Source of the DNA: an uncultured Clostridia bacterium
GTDB lineage: Bacteria; Bacillota; Clostridia; Christensenellales; Aristaeellaceae
Direction: 5' to 3'
Assembly: GCA_937934775.1 (NCBI GenBank)
Contig: CALGYL010000327.1
Span: 1 to 11,156, forward strand
Length of the DNA: 11,156 nt
Shown here: piece by piece, positions 6,070-11,156 of the stretch
Layout of the letters: each line of letters opens with the position of its first letter
Numbering within the stretch: the first letter of the stretch is position 1
The notes under the pieces: model-generated
What the model was told of the DNA's origin: nothing
Database searches by the model: none
Seen by the model: the letters and a program-made list of their open reading frames with translations, nothing else
Translations under genes and position numbers: made by a program

Positions 6070-7827
6070 TTATGGCACATAACCGCCAATTTCTGGAAGA
6101 ACCAGATAATACCGTGGATCGACGGCGCGGCCGTTGATGCGGATCTCAAAGTGCAGGTGCGTGCCATTGGCGCTGCCGGTGGACCCCATCACGCCGATCA
6201 CCTGCCCCTGTTTGACCTTCTGGCCGGAGCGGACCCGGATTTTGCTCAGGTGCGCGTACATGGATTGGGTTCCGTCCTCATGCTCAATGACGACGTACTT
6301 GCCATAGCTGCCGTACTTGGAGACGATGCCGTCCTCCAGATCGCAGGGATCGATGTAACGTCCGTACTTGTTCTTTTTCGTCTTCCGGTAATCGTGGGTG
6401 CAGCGGTCGTCAACGCGCACCACACGGCCCGCGGATACCGACAATACGTCCTTGTTGCTGGTCGGCGAGAAGTCCACGCCGTCATGCTTGTCATTGTCCC
6501 GCGCCATGGTTTTGAAATCGTCGGTAATCTGGCAGAAGCTGTTGTCCTGGACGGGCAGACGCCAGATCAGATTCTTGGTGACGTCGCCCTTTTCCGGTTC
6601 CAGCGTCCATCGCTGCAACGGGTCGTCCAGATTCAGTTTTTCGATGGTCAGCCCCGCGTTCGCTTCCGCGCTGGACGCGGCCAGCGCGTAGGAATTGTCC
6701 GCCTGCAGGCACAGAATCAAACTGCCCTCCGGCGTTTTAATCGCGCGGAAACGGTACGTGGCGTCGTTCTCCTTCGCGAAATCCGCGTACTCTCCGGAGT
6801 CCGAATCCTCGGTCTGGTCGCCGGAGGCTTTCTCCGTCCCTGTCTGGGCAGCGGCTTCCTTCAGCCGGTCGATCTCCTTCTGGCGGTCCAGAATCTGCTT
6901 GAGCAGCAGCACCTGAGCCTGCCCTTCCTCAAGGTTGCCATCCTCTTTGAGCGGCGCGGCAAGGTAGCCGATGCGCGGGCAGAGCGCCCGGAGCGAGAAG
7001 CAGTCATAATCCACGCCGGTTATCAGGAAGCGCATTTCCGGATCGGCCTTGCCGCCCAGCGCTTCTTCGGTCAGCTTCAGGCCGGTCACCTCTTTTTTGT
7101 CCGCATCGTAGCGAACGGTCAGCCGCGTGCCGAAAAGCCGGAGCGCGGCCGCGCCTTCCTTCCCCTCCTCGCGCTGCGCGATGACCAGCACGTCGCAGGT
7201 GGCGCTCTGATCTTTATAGATCAGCGTAATGCGCGCGCGTCCCGGCGTCAAAGCCGCGATTCGGCCCGCCTGGGTGACCGATACGACCTCCGGCTTGTCG
7301 CTGGTCAGGCTGTACGCGCCGGTATCCAGCAGCCTGATGCCCAGCGCGACGTGTTCCCCCGCCTCCACGATAAGCGAAGCGGGCTCAATTTCGCAGGCTT
7401 CCAGATAGATCGCCCGGGCGCGGTACTGCGTCCTGGACTCCAGGCTGTCGACGCTGATCATTTCGAGTTCATTGAACCATTCGTCCCTGTAGACGGCATA
7501 CCCATCCCGCAACCCCAGTTTTTCCAGCGGCTGGGTGAAATCAGATGTCTCTTTTTCCGCGCCGGGCAGTCCGGCATCGGTCGCCGCAAAGCGCGTGCCG
7601 TCCTTTCCCTGCACGTGGTAGCGGGTGTACCGCCAGGTGCGCCGCAGGATAGGTGTCGAAACCTGCCGCGTTTCAACGAATAGATCCGTCCTGTTTTCAA
7701 TGGTCTGATCGCCCCACTCGGACCAGGGACCATAAGAAACTTCGCCAATGTCCGCGCGCGCAGAGCAGCCCAGGCATATTGCCGCCGCCAGCGCCAGCAA
7801 TGCGGCCCGCCAATTCAGCATGTGCAT
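6070..7827 (-). CDS. Secreted multidomain M23 (LytM-type) metallopeptidase
   Basis: This 585-residue protein probably cuts or binds peptidoglycan outside the membrane. It has an N-terminal signal peptide (about 1-25; hydrophobic core 8-19, ARA cleavage site at 23-25). A cysteine at 21 leaves a poor lipoprotein signal possible. Residues 33-140 hold WSEW (35-38), FVETRQV (50-56) and TQYRAR (133-138) motifs of an uncharacterised surface-protein module. A bacterial Ig-like (Big2) domain follows at about 145-216. A region without recognisable homology ends in a likely coiled coil (about 299-328) and an acidic linker. A ricin-like segment (about 357-413) carries QRW at 405-407. The M23 domain is complete: H448 and D452 (HDGVD), H526 (YAHLS), and H557 and H559 (THLHFEI). 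ATGs at 7827 and 7821 are both possible starts; GAGGG lies upstream of them. It has its own promoter. Confidence 0.9.
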   Translation of the reverse strand: MHMLNWRAALLALAAAICLGCSARADIGEVSYGPWSEWGDQTIENRTDLFVETRQVSTPILRRTWRYTRYHVQGKDGTRFAATDAGLPGAEKETSDFTQPLEKLGLRDGYAVYRDEWFNELEMISVDSLESRTQYRARAIYLEACEIEPASLIVEAGEHVALGIRLLDTGAYSLTSDKPEVVSVTQAGRIAALTPGRARITLIYKDQSATCDVLVIAQREEGKEGAAALRLFGTRLTVRYDADKKEVTGLKLTEEALGGKADPEMRFLITGVDYDCFSLRALCPRIGYLAAPLKEDGNLEEGQAQVLLLKQILDRQKEIDRLKEAAAQTGTEKASGDQTEDSDSGEYADFAKENDATYRFRAIKTPEGSLILCLQADNSYALAASSAEANAGLTIEKLNLDDPLQRWTLEPEKGDVTKNLIWRLPVQDNSFCQITDDFKTMARDNDKHDGVDFSPTSNKDVLSVSAGRVVRVDDRCTHDYRKTKKNKYGRYIDPCDLEDGIVSKYGSYGKYVVIEHEDGTQSMYAHLSKIRVRSGQKVKQGQVIGVMGSTGSANGTHLHFEIRINGRAVDPRYYLVLPEIGGYVP

Positions 7828-7863
7828 GCTTCCCTCATTTCAAAGTATCCTCAGCTTTCGACA

Positions 7864-7893
7864 ATTATAACACAAAAGCGCCCGGCTTCACAA
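7864..7893 (-). promoter_or_regulatory. Sigma-A promoter for the M23 peptidase gene
   Basis: On the minus strand a -35 box TTGTGA (7893-7888), an 18-base spacer and a perfect -10 box TATAAT (7869-7864) are present. TGT before the -10 gives an extended -10 (TGn). The start of transcription would be about 30 bases before the M23 start codon. The -35 lies inside the 3' arm of the truB terminator hairpin, so both signals share sequence. Confidence 0.78.
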
Positions 7894-7907
7894 TGTGAAA
7901 ACCGGGC
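7871..7907 (-). terminator. Terminator after truB
   Basis: On the minus strand GCCCGG (7907-7902) pairs with CCGGGC (7885-7880). Inside, TTCAC pairs with GTGAA around a three-base loop, with a TT/G internal mismatch. GC and TTTT (7877-7874) follow. It lies 85 bases after the truB stop; those 85 bases hold nothing I can recognise. It ends the infB-rbfA-nrnA-truB unit. Confidence 0.75.
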
Positions 7908-7992
7908 AATTTCCCTGCAAATTTGTGGGAGTTTTATGGATACTTCAAAGGCTCGGATGGGCATTTTGGTGGAGCCGTAACGTTTACAGCCG

Positions 7993-8877
7993 CTATTGCG
8001 GCGGCCCTGCGAGCATCACGCGCATCTTCAGCCAGCCATCCTCCTCCGCCTGCCCAATGGCCGCCAGACTGCCGTTCAGATAAACGCGCAGCGGCTCGTT
8101 CAGCGGCGGGACCCTGTCCAGATCGCAAAAGGACACCGGGTTGCCGTTTAACAGCCAGCGCCCGCAATTGGGCTGCACATGCACCAGCTGGAGGTGCTCA
8201 AGCGGCGCGTCCAGCGCCATCAGCCGCCCATCCACGTCTAAAGCCAGCTCCTCGGGCGTTACGGCGTTTTCAATCGCAAATACCCCGGCTTGAGCGCGCA
8301 GTAAAAACGTCATGTGCGCGCCGCAGCCCAGTATTTTACCCAGATCATGAATCAGCGTCCGGACGTACACGCCCTTGCCGCAGGCGATGCGAACCAGAAA
8401 CCGGTCCTGCCCGGTTGGCCGCAGGTATTCGAAGGCGTCCACGCGGGCGTGACGAGGCTCAAGAGCAACCTCCACGCCCTTCCGTGCCAAGTCGTACATG
8501 CGTTTACCGTCCCGCTTGATGGCGGAAAACATGGGCGGCACCTGCAGGATGTCCCCGGTCAGCGTTTCCATCGCCGCGCGGATCTCCGCTTCATTGGCGC
8601 GGACTTGTGCGCGTGTAACAATAGAACCGGTGGCATCCTGGGTATCGGTTTCGATCCCCAGACACGCCTCGGCCACGTAGGTCTTCCGCTTGTCAATCAT
8701 GTAGTCAAAAAGCTTAGTGCCCTTGCCGATGCAGACGGGAAGAACGCCCGCCGCGTCCGGGTCCAACGTACCGCCGTGGCCCACGCGTGTTCCCCGTGGC
8801 AGGAGTCTTCGCACCCGCACCACCGCGTCGGAAGAGGTCATGCCCGGCGGCTTCAGAAGATTGATAAATCCGTCCAT
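7993..8877 (-). CDS. truB: tRNA pseudouridine-55 synthase
   Basis: TruB isomerises U55 to pseudouridine in the T loop of tRNAs and also acts as a tRNA folding chaperone. From the ATG at 8877 the protein has 294 residues. The N-terminus MDGFINLLKPPGMTSSDAV matches the family start. The catalytic motif HGGTLDPDAAGVLPV contains nucleophile D39. KTYVAEACLG, PPMFSAIKRDGKRMYDLAR and GVYVRTLIHDLG (Tyr and Arg of the active site) follow. The last 90 or so residues, ending NGSLAAIGQAEEDGWLKMRVML, form a PUA-like RNA-binding domain. The frame continues upstream to a GTG at 8907, but that start has no ribosome binding site and adds residues the family lacks. GGGGTGAGG lies next to the chosen ATG, though with short spacing. 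Confidence 0.96.
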   Translation of the reverse strand: MDGFINLLKPPGMTSSDAVVRVRRLLPRGTRVGHGGTLDPDAAGVLPVCIGKGTKLFDYMIDKRKTYVAEACLGIETDTQDATGSIVTRAQVRANEAEIRAAMETLTGDILQVPPMFSAIKRDGKRMYDLARKGVEVALEPRHARVDAFEYLRPTGQDRFLVRIACGKGVYVRTLIHDLGKILGCGAHMTFLLRAQAGVFAIENAVTPEELALDVDGRLMALDAPLEHLQLVHVQPNCGRWLLNGNPVSFCDLDRVPPLNEPLRVYLNGSLAAIGQAEEDGWLKMRVMLAGPPQ

Positions 8878-8930
8878 CCTCACCCCACGCGCCTGACGCG
8901 CTTTCACTCAAAATTGACCCCTGTGTGAAC

Positions 8931-8956
8931 ATCGAGAGGGCCTTCGCCCTCTCGAT
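8931..8956. other. Perfect 11-bp hairpin between nrnA and truB
   Basis: ATCGAGAGGGC (8931-8941) and its exact reverse complement (8946-8956) flank a 4-base loop, which reads GAAG in the minus-strand RNA. No T run follows on the minus strand, so it is not a standard terminator. It may be an RNA-stability or processing element in the nrnA-truB message. The rest of the 169-base gap (9046-8878) holds a smaller inverted repeat, CGTCCG-GTT-CGGACG (9011-9025), and no recognisable gene. Confidence 0.55.
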
Positions 8957-9046
8957 AGAATTATCGTTTTCAGTCGGTTCACGGACAGCTTATCTGGAAC
9001 GCATTTCATCCGTCCGGTTCGGACGAACGCGCGTAATTCAAGGCAT

Positions 9047-10009
9047 CTATTCGCTTAGCTCCGAGCAGATCTTGGTGATGACCTCGTCCGTGGCCTCGTG
9101 CAGCGGTAGGTGGATGGTCATGCCGGCCGCCTGCCTGTGTCCGCCGCCATTAAAAAAGAACGCGATTTCGCCCACGTCGATCTTGCCGGCGGAGCGCAGA
9201 GAAAACTTGGTGTTGAACACGCCGCGCTCTTCGGCCAGAATGGCGGCTTCAACGCCCTCCGTTTCAATGAGGAAGTTGATGATGCCCTCCGTATCCGGAC
9301 TGGACGCGCCGCAGACATCGTACATCAGGGAACTGATTCTGGTGACGGCAATGCGCCCGTCGCAGAAAAATTCCACCGCCGACAGCGCCATGCCCAAGAG
9401 CATCGTCCTTGGACGGGTACGAAGGCGGAACAGGCGCCGACTGGCGTCCTCCACATCAAACCCAATATCCAGACACCGCGCGATGCCGCGCGCCGCCTCG
9501 GAGGTTGTGTTGGAATAGCTGAGATTTCCGGTATCGGTGGCGATCGCGGTATACAGAGCCAGCGCCATTTCTCCGTCCAGCGGCACACCCAACTGATCGA
9601 TCAGCCTTAGCGCGATCACACCAGTGGCCGAGGCCTTCTCATCAATCACGCAAAGTCCCGCAAAGCAGGGATTTGTGGCGTGGTGGTCGATCAAAGCGGT
9701 ATCTGTGACGCGGGAGAGCGCGCCTTTGTCGCCCGCGCGATCCTGCGCCGCCACGTCCTCATAGAGAATGCACTTGGGCTCAAACGGCATTGCGTTCGGC
9801 GCGCAAACTTTTTCGACGTCCGGCAGGAACTGGTACATGTGCGGCACCGCGTCCGAACTGACCAGCGCCGCGCGTTTGCCCAGTTTTGTCAGCGCACGGA
9901 CCAGCGCAAGCCCCGAACCCAGCGTATCTCCGTCCGGCGATACGTGGGCCACCACCGCGATGTCGTCCCGCGCTTCAATCCACGCCGCCAGTTCCGGGAT
10001 TGTCGCCAT
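9047..10009 (-). CDS. nrnA: DHH/DHHA1 phosphoesterase, nanoRNase/pAp phosphatase NrnA-like
   Basis: This cytosolic manganese-dependent phosphoesterase likely degrades very short RNAs (nanoRNA), and possibly pAp or cyclic-dinucleotide products such as pApA. The 320-residue protein is the normal length for NrnA. The N-terminal DHH domain shows HVSPDGDTLGS (22-32), DHHATN (108-113) and TDTGNLSYSN (about 158-167), the metal-binding motifs. The C-terminal DHHA1 domain carries GGGHRQAAG (about 288-296), the substrate-binding loop. The ATG at 10009 has AGGAGGG at 5-base spacing and overlaps the end of rbfA by 35 bases, which fixes the start and suggests coupled translation. The order rbfA-nrnA-truB is common in Firmicutes. 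Whether nanoRNA or a cyclic-dinucleotide product is its main substrate cannot be read from sequence. Confidence 0.92.
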   Translation of the reverse strand: MATIPELAAWIEARDDIAVVAHVSPDGDTLGSGLALVRALTKLGKRAALVSSDAVPHMYQFLPDVEKVCAPNAMPFEPKCILYEDVAAQDRAGDKGALSRVTDTALIDHHATNPCFAGLCVIDEKASATGVIALRLIDQLGVPLDGEMALALYTAIATDTGNLSYSNTTSEAARGIARCLDIGFDVEDASRRLFRLRTRPRTMLLGMALSAVEFFCDGRIAVTRISSLMYDVCGASSPDTEGIINFLIETEGVEAAILAEERGVFNTKFSLRSAGKIDVGEIAFFFNGGGHRQAAGMTIHLPLHEATDEVITKICSELSE

Positions 10010-10349
10010 GAGTTCCCTCCTCTTTCAGCAGCCGGTTGATTTTGTCTGCATACTCGATGTTGGTGTCCAGCTCAAAGATCAGCTCAGGCGTATATCGAAG
10101 GTCCACCCGCTTGCCCAGTTCCCTGCGGATGAAGCCCGACGCCTTTTTCAGCGCCTCCATCATGCCCTTGCGTTTTTCCGGCTCCAGTACACTGACGCGC
10201 GCCTTGCAATAGCGCAGGTCCCGCGTCACCTCGCACCGTACGATGGAAAACGTTCCACTGATCCGAGGGTCGCTCAGCTCCTCGCGCAGGATCTTGTCCA
10301 ACTCTCGCCGCACCTCTTCGGAAATGCGGTCCACACGGTCAAAAGCCAT
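9975..10349 (-). CDS. rbfA: Ribosome-binding factor A
   Basis: RbfA binds the 30S subunit during late maturation, near the 3' minor domain and the 5' end of 16S rRNA, and is needed for processing and cold adaptation. The 124-residue protein has the expected N-terminus MAFDRVDRISEEVRRELDKI. The ELSDPRISG segment (24-32) and the KH-like core containing EVTRDLRYCKARVSVL (40-55) follow. ASGFIRRELGKRVDLRYTPE (70-89) precedes the C-terminal IEYADKINRLL, as usual in the family. The tail beyond about residue 112 (THGDNPGTGGVD) is polar and lies in the 35-base overlap with nrnA. The start has AAGGAGG at 4-base spacing. A terminator-like hairpin abuts that ribosome binding site. Confidence 0.96.
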   Translation of the reverse strand: MAFDRVDRISEEVRRELDKILREELSDPRISGTFSIVRCEVTRDLRYCKARVSVLEPEKRKGMMEALKKASGFIRRELGKRVDLRYTPELIFELDTNIEYADKINRLLKEEGTHGDNPGTGGVD

Positions 10350-10361
10350 GTTTCCTCCTTG

Positions 10362-10402
10362 AAAAAAGGTTGACGGTCACAGGCCGCCAACTGTGCTCCG
10401 TC
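10362..10402 (-). terminator. Terminator-like hairpin abutting the rbfA ribosome binding site
   Basis: On the minus strand GACGG-AG-CACAG (10402-10391) pairs with CTGTG-A-CCGTC (10382-10372), followed by AACC and six Ts (10367-10362). The distance from stem to T run is 4 bases, longer than ideal, so any termination is likely partial. The T run ends one base before AAGGAGG of rbfA. The 5' arm can also pair with TCCGTC upstream (10426-10421), giving a mutually exclusive alternative fold. Confidence 0.45.
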
Positions 10403-10431
10403 TACAGCATTCCCCGCTTTGACGGACTCAA

Positions 10432-10468
10432 GCAGGCCTTGCGGAAGCGATCCTCCGCAAGGGCCTGC
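10432..10468 (-). other. Long hairpin downstream of infB
   Basis: On the minus strand GCAGGCC (10468-10462) pairs with GGCCTGC (10438-10432), and TTGCGGA (10460-10454) with TCCGCAA (10445-10439). That is 14 bp with a single bulged base (10461) and an 8-base loop. It begins 28 bases after the infB stop. No T run follows, so it is more likely a 3'-end stabiliser or processing site than a terminator. The rest of the 147-base gap holds the attenuator-like element at 10362-10402. There is no room for ylxP, which lies here in B. subtilis. Confidence 0.6.
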
Positions 10469-10496
10469 CCATGTGCGTTCATGTCCGGTTTGGAGG

Positions 10497-11156
10497 TCAG
10501 CGCTCGATTTCTTCCATCTGGAAGCACTCGATCACATCGCCCTCTTTGACGTCGTTGTAATTCTCCAACCCGATGCCGCACTCGTAACCGGCGGCAACAT
10601 CCTTGGCGTCGTCCTTGAATCGCTTGAGCGATTCGACCTTGGCTTCCTGGACGATCACATTGTCGCGGAGCAACCTGGCCTGCGCATTGCGCACAATCTT
10701 GCCCTCGGTGACATAGGAACCCGCGATCATGCCCACGCCCGTGACGCGGAAGGTCTGCCTGACCTGCGCGCGGCCCAGAATGGTCTCCTTGAACTTGGGT
10801 GTCAGCATGCCCTTCATGGCGCTCTCAACGTCTTCGATGGCGTTGTAGATGATGCGATACAGCCGGATGTCCACCTTTTCGCGCTCGGCGATCTCGCGCA
10901 TGGCGTTGTCGGTACGCACGTTGAAGCCGATAATGATCGCGTTGGAGGCGGAAGCCAGCATGATGTCCGACTCAGTGATCGCGCCGACGCCGCCGTGGAT
11001 GGCGCGCACGCGCACCTCCTCGTTGGAGAGCTTCTCCAGCGACTGGCGGACGGCCTCGACGGAGCCCTGCACGTCGGCCTTGATGATCAGGTTCAGGTCC
11101 TTGACCTCGCCCGCGGAGATCTGGTTGAACAGATCGTCCAGCGTCGTCTGGGACTT
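10497..11156 (-). CDS. infB: Translation initiation factor IF2, C-terminal part
   Basis: IF2 is the GTPase that brings initiator fMet-tRNA to the 30S subunit and promotes subunit joining. Only the last 219 codons are in the window; the open frame continues past 11156, so the start, the N-terminal domains and the GTPase domain are missing. The visible part begins KSQTTLDDLFNQI and covers domain III (C1), with LIIKADVQGSVEAV and VGAITESDIMLASASNAIII. The C2 domain that binds fMet-tRNA follows, with GMIAGSYVTEGKIVRNAQ and the terminal YECGIGLENYNDVKEGDVIE. GTG at 11072 opens a shorter frame but lies inside the conserved domain and is not a start. The gene is followed by rbfA, as in nearly all bacteria. 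Confidence 0.97.
   Translation of the reverse strand, partial: KSQTTLDDLFNQISAGEVKDLNLIIKADVQGSVEAVRQSLEKLSNEEVRVRAIHGGVGAITESDIMLASASNAIIIGFNVRTDNAMREIAEREKVDIRLYRIIYNAIEDVESAMKGMLTPKFKETILGRAQVRQTFRVTGVGMIAGSYVTEGKIVRNAQARLLRDNVIVQEAKVESLKRFKDDAKDVAAGYECGIGLENYNDVKEGDVIECFQMEEIER

Noticed and set aside
6064..7683. A 539-codon open frame on the plus strand opposite the M23 gene
   Set aside because: The minus-strand frame has a signal peptide, a complete M23 active site, a promoter and a ribosome binding site. The plus frame has none of these and reads as a shadow.
7811..7827. Lipoprotein signal on the M23 protein (cysteine at residue 21)
   Set aside because: The residue at -3 is cysteine rather than Leu/Val/Ile, so the lipobox is poor, and an ARA signal peptidase I site follows four residues later. 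I keep it only as an alternative.
8955..8995. A possible promoter for truB (GATAAT as -10)
   Set aside because: The best -35 candidate, CTGTCC, matches only three of six bases, and truB can be read from the upstream operon.
1..11156. CRISPR arrays, insertion sequences, phage genes or attachment sites
   Set aside because: There are no regularly spaced repeats, transposase-like frames or terminal inverted repeats, and the gene order is the conserved core-chromosome order.

Overview
The window reads as ordinary core chromosome from a GC-rich, endospore-forming member of the Firmicutes, most likely class Clostridia. All genes lie on the minus strand. Their order from right to left, infB, rbfA, nrnA, truB, (M23 peptidase), rpsO, pnp, M16 peptidase, (dUTPase), dpaA, dpaB, follows the classical Bacillus subtilis order infB-rbfA-truB-ribC-rpsO-pnpA-mlpA-ymxH-spoVFA-spoVFB. 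The dipicolinate synthase genes imply that the organism makes true spores. A narrower taxonomic placement would be guesswork.

Layout in transcription order. 11156-9975: the C-terminal part of translation initiation factor IF2, a 147-base gap with two hairpins, then rbfA. 10009-7993: nrnA, overlapping rbfA, and truB after a gap with a perfect hairpin. 7907-6070: a terminator for truB fused to a good sigma-A-type promoter, then a secreted multidomain M23 metallopeptidase. It sits where ribF/ribC normally does. 6053-3348: an rpsO promoter, a structured leader that may bind S15, rpsO, a terminator-like hairpin and pnp. 3338-1654: another terminator placed directly before the ribosome binding site of an M16 peptidase gene, then a coupled dimeric-type dUTPase gene and a strong terminator with a UUCG loop. 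1646-153: a sigma-K-like promoter and the dpaA-dpaB pair. 126-1: a near-consensus sigma-A promoter pointing out of the window, with a leader that resembles those of Firmicutes rRNA operons.

Functionally, most of the window serves ribosome assembly and translation (IF2, RbfA, TruB, S15) and RNA turnover (PNPase, NrnA). Late sporulation (DpaAB) and cell-surface or protein processing (M16, M23) account for most of the rest. I found no mobile element, CRISPR array, phage gene, tRNA or complete rRNA gene. The points most worth a second look are the M23 protein and its unusual location, the regulatory hairpins between genes (especially infB-rbfA and the rpsO leader), the sigma-K-like promoter, and the outward promoter at the left edge. 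I saw no convincing evidence of a wholly new multi-gene system.
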